The notes: a model not told the origin generated them from the letters alone. A stretch of DNA of 6,728 nt from CAZLBV01 sp964557845 (GCA_964557845.1 CAZLBV010000367.1:1-6728), one strand, 5' to 3'. Positions 1 through 6,663 are shown, counted from the first letter of the stretch. Numbers and translations are program-made.

Positions 1-2
1 GT

Positions 3-689
3 TCGGATAAAGAAGAAAAAGCCGACACAAAGCAGGAGATTGCGGTTAAGCCCATCTCATCCCGGGAGGAAAACACTCTTCTTTACCGGCGCTGGGTTCT
101 CCGCAATCAGGCCGAGGTCGAACGCCTGAGCGAAGGACGCCTGGGCTACATCCATGTTCCCAGTATGAGCGACAGGGCCTACCGCACTGCTTACGAAGAG
201 GTCATGGGTAAATTTGCCGATAAAGAAGGTCTTGTGGTTGATACCAGATTCAACGGCGGCGGAGACCTCGTTGCCGACCTGGCCATGTTCTTGAGCGGAG
301 AGAAATTCTTCGACTATACTACCGACACCCGGAGCAATGGATACGAGCCCAATTTCCGCTGGACCAAGCCCAGTATTTCGATCGTTGGTGAAGCCCAGTA
401 CAGCGACGGCCACTGCTATGCTTTTGCTTATCAGTTCCTCAAACTGGGTAAACTGGTGGGTATGCCGGTGCCCGGCACATGTTCCTTTGCCGGATGGGAG
501 ATGCTGGGAGATTCGGGCATCCGCTGGGGAGCTGTTCCCCTTGGTGTTAAAGCGGTTGGAGTTGGCTATTTGGAGAACCTTCAGACCGAACCTGATATCA
601 AAGTAAGGAATACCTATGAAGAGGTCGTCAAAGGACGTGATGAGCAGCTTGAGGCAGCAGTTAACGAACTTCTCAAGGAAATAAAATAA
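3..689 (+). CDS. Tricorn-like S41 family peptidase, C-terminal part (5' truncated by window)
   Basis: The open frame enters from the left edge and encodes 228 residues up to the TAA at 687-689. It starts with what looks like the end of a PDZ region, then a WV-x-N-x4-VE-x-LS-x-GR-x-GYIHVPSM stretch typical of the C2 domain of tricorn-type S41 serine peptidases. A VVDTRFNGGGD motif follows (about 240-275), which is the family's conserved RxNxGG loop. The AQYSDG motif carries the likely nucleophile Ser (codon 402-404). An LEN about 57 residues later fits the charge-relay Glu, just before the typical EPDIKV segment and the closing QLEAAVNELLKEIK helix. The family degrades peptides; bacterial members often have an N-terminal beta-propeller and a signal peptide, which cannot be checked here. 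The catalytic His (C1 domain) would also lie upstream, outside the window. The gene is convergent with the minus-strand genes and stops just before the palindrome at 712-812. Family assignment is firm; substrate is unknown. Confidence 0.93.
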   Translation, partial: SDKEEKADTKQEIAVKPISSREENTLLYRRWVLRNQAEVERLSEGRLGYIHVPSMSDRAYRTAYEEVMGKFADKEGLVVDTRFNGGGDLVADLAMFLSGEKFFDYTTDTRSNGYEPNFRWTKPSISIVGEAQYSDGHCYAFAYQFLKLGKLVGMPVPGTCSFAGWEMLGDSGIRWGAVPLGVKAVGVGYLENLQTEPDIKVRNTYEEVVKGRDEQLEAAVNELLKEIK

Positions 690-711
690 GAGTATTCAGA
701 AATTTGACCTG

Positions 712-812
712 AAAATTGGGTCCGCCTTACTGTGTCCCCATTTTTTTCTCCATGACTGGACATGGGAAATTATGCGAAAAAATGGGACATAGTAATAAGG
801 CGGACCCATTTT
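712..812. repeat. Long imperfect palindrome (REP/MITE-like) between convergent genes
   Basis: A 13-bp perfect outer arm, TGGGTCCGCCTTA at 717-729, is matched by its reverse complement TAAGGCGGACCCA at 796-808. Inside it, CTGTGTCCCCATTTTTT (730-746) pairs with the reverse complement of AAAAAATGGGACATAG (777-792), with one G-T mismatch/wobble, one bulged C and three unpaired bases (793-795) on the right arm. Roughly 29 pairs form in total. The loop of about 30 nt contains a further small stem, CCATG (750-754) with CATGG (761-765). The element almost fills the spacer between two gene 3' ends. Its size, double-hairpin form and GTCCGCC/TGTCCC core resemble the dispersed palindromes mobilised by REP-associated tyrosine transposases (Y1_Tnp), but only one copy is visible here, so repeat status is inferred. 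Confidence 0.6.
717..812. terminator. Probable bidirectional terminator for the convergent genes
   Basis: The GC-rich foot of the palindrome is followed by ATTTTA on the + strand (808-813), and on the - strand by AATTTTC read leftwards (717-711). It lies 27 bp after the peptidase stop and 13 bp before the stop of the oppositely oriented menC-like gene, where a shared terminator is expected. The T-runs are short (four) and the stem is longer than a classical intrinsic terminator, so the termination role is inferred from position and structure. Confidence 0.4.
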
Positions 813-821
813 ATGATCCGA

Positions 822-1934
822 TCAAAACTTAAAGACTTCACGCTTGAGTGAAGCTTTTTTGATCCTGTCTTCGACCGGATTGACCCCGATCCCGGGATCA
901 TTGGGAACGATAATAGTTCCCTGAGGGGTGATATCGATGGCAGGCTCAATCAAATCTTCTTTGTAGTATCTTTTGCTGGCCGAGAGGTCATTATGCAGTT
1001 TAAAATTGGGCAGGGTGGCGAGATGCAGGTTATGGGAGCGGCCGATCCCGGATTCCAGCATGCCTCCGCACCAGACCGGGATATTTCTTGCCTGACAGAG
1101 ATCATGGATCTTTATGGACTCATGGATCCCTCCGACCCGGCCGACTTTTATGTTGATGATCCGGCAGCTTCCCATCTCCAGAGCCTTCCTAACCGACTCG
1201 GCCGAATCCGCGCTTTCATCCAAGCAAAGAGGGGTTTTCATCTCTTTCTGGAGGCGGCTGTGATCCCAGAGGTCATAGGCCGGGAAAGGCTGCTCCAGCA
1301 TTTGAAGGCCAAATTCATCCAGGTTTTTAAGAGCTTCCTTTTCTGTGATCGTGTAACCGCCGTTGGCATCTGCCTGGAGCAGAATATCCGGGAATTCCTG
1401 TCTGAGCGTACGGCAGACCTCTGCGTCCCATCCTGGTTTGATCTTGATCTTGATCCTTCCGTATCCTTCAGAAAGAAATCCCTCTATTCTCCGGATGAGC
1501 TCATCCACCGTATCCTGGATCCCGACACTGACTCCGGAGAGGATCTCTGTTTTGGTTCCCCCGTAGATCTTCCAGAGTGGCTGCTGTTTCCTTTTCCCTT
1601 CAAGGTCCCACAAGGCCAGTTCCAAGCCGGCCTTAGCCATGGGGTGGCCTTTATATTTTCCGGCCAAGCGGCTGAAATCCCGGGGATCAAGGACCGCATT
1701 CGCCTTGACCAGTGGAATAAAATAATCTTTGAGCATAAGCCAGGCAGTGGAGGTGGTTTCATAACTGTAAAGTGGGGCCTTGTCGGCCACGACTTCTCCA
1801 TAGCCGCAGATCCCATCAGAATAAACTTTGACCAGAATAAAAGTACGGCCTTGTTCCCGTCCGAAACTGGTTTCAAAAAAATGCACATAGGGCAGCTCCA
1901 GCAGTTCCAGTTCGATCTTTTCTATCTTCACCAT
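822..1934 (-). CDS. Enolase-superfamily enzyme, o-succinylbenzoate synthase / N-acylamino acid racemase type
   Basis: This 370-residue protein has the length and fold signature of the MenC (OSBS)/NSAR branch of the muconate lactonising enzyme subgroup. An N-terminal capping domain (about 1-120, including the GREQGR substrate-loop region near 25-30) precedes the TIM-barrel. The catalytic set is complete: the KxK motif at K162/K164, metal ligands D189 (QADAN), E214 (LEQPF) and D239 (LDES), and the second-face base K263 (INIK). The GGMLESGIGR motif (290-299) is typical of OSBS/NSAR proteins. Known members dehydrate SHCHC to o-succinylbenzoate in menaquinone synthesis, racemise N-acyl (often N-succinyl) amino acids, or do both; sequence alone does not decide. 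No other men gene is in view. The gene lies 25 nt after the GT4 gene and is probably last in its transcript. ATG at 1934 is the first possible start after an in-frame stop (1944-1946); I see no clear Shine-Dalgarno sequence. The enzyme should be cytoplasmic. Confidence 0.9.
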   Translation of the reverse strand: MVKIEKIELELLELPYVHFFETSFGREQGRTFILVKVYSDGICGYGEVVADKAPLYSYETTSTAWLMLKDYFIPLVKANAVLDPRDFSRLAGKYKGHPMAKAGLELALWDLEGKRKQQPLWKIYGGTKTEILSGVSVGIQDTVDELIRRIEGFLSEGYGRIKIKIKPGWDAEVCRTLRQEFPDILLQADANGGYTITEKEALKNLDEFGLQMLEQPFPAYDLWDHSRLQKEMKTPLCLDESADSAESVRKALEMGSCRIINIKVGRVGGIHESIKIHDLCQARNIPVWCGGMLESGIGRSHNLHLATLPNFKLHNDLSASKRYYKEDLIEPAIDITPQGTIIVPNDPGIGVNPVEDRIKKASLKREVFKF

Positions 1935-1959
1935 CGTTATTTTTTATGAATAGTCCGGA

Positions 1960-3069
1960 TTATTTCAGTTTGACACCTTTGCTCTTAGCCAATTGATCGT
2001 AAAGATCGATTATCCTATCGGCCATAGACTCGGCGGAAAATTTTTCATGCACCAATTGGTACCCTTTTTTCCCCATTTTTTCGGCCTGTTCTTTATTGTT
2101 ATAGAGCGTTAATATGGCCTTAGCGAGAGAGGGGGGGCGTTTCGGAGGCACTAGTAATCCTGTTTCCCCCTCGATGACAACCTCAGGAATTCCTCCGACT
2201 TTTGTGGCTACTACCGGAAGCCGGCAGGCCATGGCATCTAAGATACTGGTACCCATCCCCTCCAAGTAAGAGGAGAGAACGAAAACGTCCAGGGAGGCGA
2301 GTATTTGGGGAATGTCTTCCCTGAATCCCAGGAAGAAAACCATGTCTTCCACATGAATTTGCTCTACCTGTTCCTTTAGTTCCATGTGCAGTGGGCCTTC
2401 ACCCACGATGATGATCTTTATCTTGGGAGACTCCTTTTTTAATATTTCAGCAGCCTGTATCAGATATTTATGTCCTTTATGGTCAGCCAGGTGAGCTACT
2501 ATTCCCACCAGAAAATCATCCGGCGCAAAATATAATTCCCTGCGCAAATAATCACTGTTTTTTGCTTCCCGAAAGGGAGTGAAGTCAATTCCTGAGGGAA
2601 TGACTTTGATGATCTTCGGGTCTATACCCGATTCTTCCAGTACTTTTTTTACACCTTCGGAGATAGAGATAATAGCATCAAGATCCCTGCCGTATTTAAG
2701 CCGGGATAACAGATTTTTTTTTAAAGGAAAATCTACTCTTCGGGAAAGAACTCGAACCGGCACTTTGGCTAGTTTGGCTGCGGCTGCTCCTATAGCGGCG
2801 GAATGAGCATCATGATAATGGACCAAATTACACTTTTTGCGGCGCATGGCCCAAGCCAACTTAAAGATGGCAGTTGTATCCAGTTCGCTCCTTATCTTTA
2901 TCGGATGAACAGGAAGTCCGGCTTCCAGCGCTTTTTTATGGAGAGGGCTTTCTTTTTGAACATAGAAATGTAAGGAGTACCCCTTTTTTTTAAGTTCTTT
3001 AGCTAAAAGTAATGCCTGCCGCTGACCGCCTCTCCATTCTTTTCCTGCATCAATTTGGAATAGGCTCAA
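1960..3069 (-). CDS. GT4 family glycosyltransferase (GT-B fold), probably surface polysaccharide/LPS
   Basis: A 369-residue protein of normal GT4 length. The N-terminal acceptor domain begins with a glycine loop (WRGGQRQ, residues 12-18) and contains HYHDAHS (84-90). The C-terminal nucleotide-sugar domain starts near 185 and shows VAHLADHKGHKYLI (191-204), IVGEGP (221-226), FLGFREDIP (246-254), and the donor-binding block YLEGMGTSILDAMA (268-281) followed by PVVATKVGGIPEVV. In the usual E-x7-E motif the second acidic residue is Asp (E270, D278). No transmembrane segment is evident, so it should be cytoplasmic or peripheral at the inner membrane. Start is TTG at 3069, backed by AGGAG six bases upstream and by an in-frame stop at 3097-3099 that leaves little room for another start. 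It overlaps the end of the GT2 gene by 20 nt, which suggests translational coupling and a shared pathway. Donor and acceptor sugars cannot be inferred. Confidence 0.93.
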   Translation of the reverse strand: MSLFQIDAGKEWRGGQRQALLLAKELKKKGYSLHFYVQKESPLHKKALEAGLPVHPIKIRSELDTTAIFKLAWAMRRKKCNLVHYHDAHSAAIGAAAAKLAKVPVRVLSRRVDFPLKKNLLSRLKYGRDLDAIISISEGVKKVLEESGIDPKIIKVIPSGIDFTPFREAKNSDYLRRELYFAPDDFLVGIVAHLADHKGHKYLIQAAEILKKESPKIKIIIVGEGPLHMELKEQVEQIHVEDMVFFLGFREDIPQILASLDVFVLSSYLEGMGTSILDAMACRLPVVATKVGGIPEVVIEGETGLLVPPKRPPSLAKAILTLYNNKEQAEKMGKKGYQLVHEKFSAESMADRIIDLYDQLAKSKGVKLK

Positions 3070-3823
3070 TTTTTTCTCCTGTTTTCCAGATCTCTCTCAG
3101 TTTTGCATATCTGACAAAACCTGCATAACCATGAAGAACTGCGATAACAAAACCGGCAAATCCATCAAGAAATCCGAGTTTCCAGAAGTAGGTTTTCATA
3201 AACCGGAAAAAAGGAATAAAGACGAAATGATACCAGTGAGACTTTTTATTCTGAGCATAAATTTTCCTGGCCCCAAGATCTGAAAATAAATTAATGCGGT
3301 CTAAATGGTCATGGATATTCCGGTAGGTAAAATGATAAAGGAATCCTTTTAATTTTTTTATGTTTCCTTCAATGACAAGGCTTTCATGAACATATTCCCC
3401 CTCCCAATGAGCTTGGTCTTTTCTGAACAGCCGTATTTTTCTGTCCGGATACCACCCTGAATGTCTGATCCACCGGCCTAAATAAAAAACCATACGAGGG
3501 ACGGAAAACCCGGTATAATCATGTTCAGATTGCGTAAGTGCTTTGATCTCGTCCTTGAGCTCTGGAGACAATTTTTCATCCGCATCCAATGAAAGTATCC
3601 ATGGATAAGAAGCCTTACTGTTGGCAAAATTTTTCTGATCGGAAAAATTCGTCCATTTTCTCTGGTAAACCCGATCTGTATATTCTTTAGCGATCTTTAT
3701 GGTGTCATCGGTGCTGTAGCTATCGACTATAATGATCTCGGAAGCGATCTCTTCAACACTGGAAAGAGCTGCTTCCAGCCGGTCTTCTTCATTATAGGTT
3801 ATGATAACAACGGAAATTTTCAT
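3050..3823 (-). CDS. GT2 family glycosyltransferase, WaaE/KdtX-like (LPS core type)
   Basis: The protein is 257 residues from ATG 3823. It opens with the canonical GT-A nucleotide-binding strand MKISVVIITYNEE (1-13), then IIIVDSYSTDDT (30-41) and a DXD-type metal/donor motif SLDADE (78-83). Also visible are GWYPDRKIRLFRK (123-135) and WEGEYVHE (140-147), where the acidic residues would supply the catalytic base. This order matches the WaaE/KdtX-like beta-glycosyltransferases of lipopolysaccharide core synthesis. A hydrophobic C-terminal stretch (about 200-238, rich in F, Y, W and G) suggests inner-membrane association. A GTG at 3832 would add three residues (MCP). I prefer the ATG because it gives the usual family N-terminus; neither start has a clear Shine-Dalgarno sequence. 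The gene overlaps the downstream GT4 gene by 20 nt. The true acceptor, LPS or another surface glycan, is not shown. Confidence 0.92.
   Translation of the reverse strand: MKISVVIITYNEEDRLEAALSSVEEIASEIIIVDSYSTDDTIKIAKEYTDRVYQRKWTNFSDQKNFANSKASYPWILSLDADEKLSPELKDEIKALTQSEHDYTGFSVPRMVFYLGRWIRHSGWYPDRKIRLFRKDQAHWEGEYVHESLVIEGNIKKLKGFLYHFTYRNIHDHLDRINLFSDLGARKIYAQNKKSHWYHFVFIPFFRFMKTYFWKLGFLDGFAGFVIAVLHGYAGFVRYAKLREIWKTGEKIEPIPN
3076..3080 (-). promoter_or_regulatory. Shine-Dalgarno site that fixes the TTG start of the GT4 gene
   Basis: On the minus strand AGGAG is followed by six A residues and then TTG at 3069-3067. The site lies inside the last codons of the GT2 gene, so ribosomes finishing GT2 could reinitiate here. 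There is no in-frame ATG near this position. Confidence 0.7.
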
Positions 3824-3832
3824 TGGGCACAC

Positions 3833-3862
3833 ATTATATAATAATTATACTCAATAACTCAA
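3833..3862 (-). promoter_or_regulatory. Candidate promoter ahead of the glycosyltransferase genes
   Basis: In the AT-rich gap after tolC the minus strand carries TTGAGT (3862-3857), an 18-bp spacer and a perfect TATAAT (3838-3833). A second TATAAT lies at 3849-3844 but lacks a recognisable -35 box. Transcription from the nearer box would begin only a few bases before the ATG at 3823, giving an almost leaderless mRNA, which would agree with the missing Shine-Dalgarno sequence. Such boxes arise easily by chance in AT-rich DNA. No terminator hairpin is visible in the gap, so read-through from tolC is also possible. Confidence 0.28.
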
Positions 3863-3896
3863 AGAAGGCTATAATAATTTGGCTCTATTCTTGGTC

Positions 3897-5453
3897 TTAT
3901 TCTGTGAATTGAGTGATTTTTATGCTTCTGTTCACTAAACTGGTTCCCATAGCTTTATCCAATTTTGCCAGTGCGAGATTGTAATCGATCAAGGCTTTGA
4001 TCTCCATGGATCTGGCATTGGCCAGTTCCTCCTGGTATTGGAGGACGAAATAATTTGTAGTCAGGCCTACGGTAAGTTTCTTTTCTTCTGCATTTAATCT
4101 TTCTTCTGCCAGCTCACGGGCTATGCGGTAGGCTTCAAAACGTTTGGCATTGGTCTCGATGTCCAAAACCGCATCTCTGGTTTCTAACAATACCTGCCTT
4201 TTTTTGGATTTTAATTCTAAAAAGCTTTTTTCCAGTTCCATTTTGGAGCGGATCAACTCGGCTTTGGATACAAAATTGCTCAAAGGGAGAGTAAGAGTAA
4301 GGGAAACTGACCAGTTATTGTATATTAAACTGAAGGCATCGGAGAGAGAATCGGTCGGGCTGCCTTCTTCTTTTCCGACTATGATCCCTGTGAATGGATT
4401 ATTTCCCTGGTAGATGATGCGATCTCCGGAAATCCCGGGACTCCAATAGGAAAAGGATAGGTCTAGCCCGGGAAGCATTTGATTCTTAGCCACATTCACA
4501 TTCAATTCATTCGTTTCAATGTTTTTTTCCTGGGCTGTAAGATCAGGGCGGTGGGCCAGCGCGATTGCAGATGCCTCTTCGAGGATGATGTTTTCAATAT
4601 CAAAAGAAGGTTTGTCAGTGGGTATGATTTTAGTTGGTGCGATTTCTTCTCCATCGGCGATATTGAGCAGATCTTTAAGCTGGTCTTCATTTTTTCTGAT
4701 CAATGCTTCGGCCTGAAGCATATCTGCTTCTCTGGAAGCGACCACAGCTTGGGCATTCAGGATCTCAATAGGTGCGATTTTTCCATATTCAACCTCTTTG
4801 CTGGTTTTATTGAGAAGGTCTCTTGCCAGTTCAAGTGACTGCTGTTTCACCTTGTAGTTTTCGATAGCATACACCAGATTCCAATAGGTCTCTTGGGTTC
4901 TATAGACCGTGTCTAATAGAATGGTTTTGAATTGATTCCGGGAGATTTCCAGATTATTCTGAGCCACAAGGATCTCTCTTCTGGTGATGTTAAACCCGAA
5001 ATTTTTTAGAAGGGGTTGGGTAAGCTCAATTTGGAGGCTACTACCATAGCGGGGATTGATAAGTTGAAAGGCTTCGTTGGTTTTATATCTATAATTGGAA
5101 AGGGAGAGAGAGGCTCTCCCTCCTGTCGGTATCAACTGATCAACCGAAGCCCCGAAATTTCTTTGTTTGTTTATAACTGTTTCTTCTCCTTGCAGCCACC
5201 AGTAAGAAGGATTTTCATTGCGCTGGTTAGCATAATTAAGACCAAATTGAGGCAAAAAGATCTCTTTGGCCTGTCGAACAGTGACATCGGCCATGTCAGG
5301 GTTATAGACCTCCACAGCTACTCTGAGATTATCTTTTATAGCTTTAATAATGCTTTCCTCAAGGGAAAGTGACAATGATTCTTCTTGTTGACCAATAAGG
5401 GGCTGTACCAAAGCAATAAATATGATGGCCATGATCCATTTTGCATTTTTCAT
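3897..5453 (-). CDS. TolC-family outer membrane efflux/secretion channel protein
   Basis: This 518-residue protein has a signal peptide (positive MKNAK, hydrophobic core about 6-20, likely cleavage after LIG at residue 21), so the mature form is exported. Two outer-membrane-efflux (OEP) repeats follow. The first holds the long helices around 31-67 and 157-265 with the strand motif ELTQPLLKNFG (143-153). The second runs from about 290 to 505 with the equivalent LTLPLSN (386-392). Long helical stretches rich in E, K, Q, L and A (160-265, 394-500) fit the periplasmic alpha-barrel; the serine/tyrosine/glycine-rich parts (70-145, 330-392) fit the outer-membrane beta strands. Such trimers serve as outer ducts for RND, ABC or MFS pumps or type I secretion, but no membrane-fusion protein or inner-membrane pump is in this window. 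ATG 5453 is supported by a strong Shine-Dalgarno sequence. Substrate unknown; family assignment firm. Confidence 0.94.
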   Translation of the reverse strand: MKNAKWIMAIIFIALVQPLIGQQEESLSLSLEESIIKAIKDNLRVAVEVYNPDMADVTVRQAKEIFLPQFGLNYANQRNENPSYWWLQGEETVINKQRNFGASVDQLIPTGGRASLSLSNYRYKTNEAFQLINPRYGSSLQIELTQPLLKNFGFNITRREILVAQNNLEISRNQFKTILLDTVYRTQETYWNLVYAIENYKVKQQSLELARDLLNKTSKEVEYGKIAPIEILNAQAVVASREADMLQAEALIRKNEDQLKDLLNIADGEEIAPTKIIPTDKPSFDIENIILEEASAIALAHRPDLTAQEKNIETNELNVNVAKNQMLPGLDLSFSYWSPGISGDRIIYQGNNPFTGIIVGKEEGSPTDSLSDAFSLIYNNWSVSLTLTLPLSNFVSKAELIRSKMELEKSFLELKSKKRQVLLETRDAVLDIETNAKRFEAYRIARELAEERLNAEEKKLTVGLTTNYFVLQYQEELANARSMEIKALIDYNLALAKLDKAMGTSLVNRSIKITQFTE

Positions 5454-5461
5454 TTTTTATG

Positions 5462-5467
5462 CCTCCC
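5462..5467 (-). promoter_or_regulatory. Shine-Dalgarno site of the tolC-like gene
   Basis: GGGAGG on the minus strand lies eight bases before the ATG at 5453-5451. It is the strongest ribosome binding site in the window and supports this start, which also gives a proper signal peptide. Confidence 0.75.
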
Positions 5468-5493
5468 GGTTATCTTGAATTTTTATTAAGAAA

Positions 5494-5521
5494 ATTATAT
5501 TAATTCCTTACAGAAATACAA
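5494..5521 (-). promoter_or_regulatory. Candidate sigma70-type promoter for the tolC-like gene
   Basis: A perfect TATAAT (5499-5494) is preceded, after a 16-bp spacer, by a weak -35 box TTGTAT (5521-5516). A start about seven bases downstream would give a leader of roughly 30 to 35 nt containing the GGGAGG ribosome binding site. The 190-bp gap between tsaD and tolC otherwise shows no gene and no clear hairpin terminator after tsaD. A short direct repeat, GCTGGGA on the + strand at 5549-5555 and 5562-5568, lies upstream of the boxes. Confidence 0.4.
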
Positions 5522-5643
5522 TACGTAAGAGATGTCCTAAAGTTTTTAGCTGGGAAAATTTGCTGGGATAGACCAAGCAGAAGACAATAAAAACAGAACA
5601 AGAATTTCTCATCCACTCAAATACCCATCCTCTTTATATTATT

Positions 5644-6663
5644 TCATCTTTCGCGGGTTCTCGGATAGGCATTAAGGTCAAGAGGTAAACGGACGGTCCC
5701 GGCAGTTTTCTTTTTTTTAAACTTCTCCAGAGCCGCAGCTGCGACCATGGCGGCGTTATCCGTACAGAATTCCGGTGAAGGTATATAGGATCTAATGGAA
5801 ACTGTTTTGGCATAGTCTTCGAATGCTTTGCGGAGTTTATGGTTCCGGGCGACGCCGCCGCACAGGATCAATGAATTTGGTCTATAGGTCTTGACAGATT
5901 TCTCCAGGCTCGATAAAAGGGCACGGATAACAGCCTGTTCAAAACTGGCTAAAAAGTTTTTCAACTGAGGATGATCTTTTGTGATCCCAAATTTTTTAAT
6001 ATGCTGGAGAGCGGCGGTCTTAAATCCGCTGAAACTGTAATCCAGGCTTCCGTCTGTCATTTGGGGCAGTGAAAAGGGAAAACTCTGGGGATCGCCCTCT
6101 TGGGCCAACCGGTCTATTATAGGGCCTCCTGGATATCCCAGCTCCAGGAATTTGGCGATCTTATCCAGGGCCTCTCCGGCGGCATCATCCCTTGTTTTAG
6201 CGATGATCTGAGATTCCAGCGGTTCTTTTTGAAAGAACAGCGTTGTGTGTCCTCCTGATACCAGTAATGTCAGCGCCGGATACTCTATATCTGGATTCTC
6301 CAGGAGCACCGAACAGGTGTGTGCTTCCAGATGATCCACGGGAATAAGCGGTTTATTAAAATAGAAAGCCAGACCTTTGGCGAAGTTTAATCCCACTAGA
6401 AGCGAACCGATCAAACCGGGGCCCTGAGTAACAGCAAAAATATCTATTTCCTTTAAATTTAAACCGGAGCGTCTCAAACTTTCATCCACGATATAGGTCA
6501 CAGAAAGAATGTGATGCCTGGAGGCTAGCTCTGGGACGATCCCTCCGTAGGGGGCATGGATCTCATCTTGAGAAAGCACGATATTACTTAAAATCCCCCT
6601 GCTGTCTGAAAGCACAGCTGCGGCGGTTTCATCACAGGAGGTCTCGATACCTAATATGTACAT
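5644..6663 (-). CDS. tsaD: tRNA N6-adenosine threonylcarbamoyltransferase TsaD (Kae1/Gcp family)
   Basis: TsaD transfers the threonylcarbamoyl group from threonylcarbamoyl-AMP to A37 of ANN-decoding tRNAs, giving t6A, in the cytoplasm together with TsaB, TsaE and TsaC. The 339-residue length is normal. Visible motifs are GIETSCDETAAA (5-16), QxxxHxxYGGIVPELASRxH (32-51), TQGPGLIGSLLVG (79-91), the metal-binding H-x3-H (H111, H115 in DHLEAH), LLVSGGHT (133-140), GEALDKIAK (163-171), LDYSFSGFKTA (207-217), LCGGVARN (267-274) and FCTDNAAM (299-306), whose D302 is the third metal ligand. The residue before H111 is Asp where many bacterial TsaD proteins have Asn. ATG 6663 gives the standard MxxLGIETSCDET start; its Shine-Dalgarno sequence is weak. 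It begins three bases after the stop of an upstream reading frame, suggesting it lies inside an operon. The other t6A genes are not in view. Confidence 0.97.
   Translation of the reverse strand: MYILGIETSCDETAAAVLSDSRGILSNIVLSQDEIHAPYGGIVPELASRHHILSVTYIVDESLRRSGLNLKEIDIFAVTQGPGLIGSLLVGLNFAKGLAFYFNKPLIPVDHLEAHTCSVLLENPDIEYPALTLLVSGGHTTLFFQKEPLESQIIAKTRDDAAGEALDKIAKFLELGYPGGPIIDRLAQEGDPQSFPFSLPQMTDGSLDYSFSGFKTAALQHIKKFGITKDHPQLKNFLASFEQAVIRALLSSLEKSVKTYRPNSLILCGGVARNHKLRKAFEDYAKTVSIRSYIPSPEFCTDNAAMVAAAALEKFKKKKTAGTVRLPLDLNAYPRTRER

Noticed and set aside
57..413. 118-codon open frame on the minus strand
   Set aside because: It is antisense to the tricorn-like peptidase, whose conserved RFNGGGD and YSDG motifs lie in this stretch.
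1484..1888. 134-codon minus-strand open frame
   Set aside because: Alternative frame on the same strand inside the OSBS/NSAR-type gene; rich in S, P and W and without family motifs.
993..1949. 318-codon open frame on the + strand
   Set aside because: It lies almost exactly antisense to the OSBS/NSAR-type gene, whose protein has complete catalytic motifs. The antisense translation shows no family motif.
4479..4838. 119-codon open frame on the + strand
   Set aside because: Antisense shadow of the tolC-like gene, with a cysteine- and phenylalanine-rich unnatural composition.
5016..5372. 118-codon open frame on the + strand
   Set aside because: It is antisense to the tolC-like gene within its first OEP repeat; no ribosome binding site or recognisable product.
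5508..5612. 34-codon minus-strand open frame in the tsaD-tolC gap (starts MRNSCSVF)
   Set aside because: The N-terminus is hydrophobic, but there is no convincing ribosome binding site, and its end overlaps the candidate tolC -35 box. More likely chance in AT-rich DNA.
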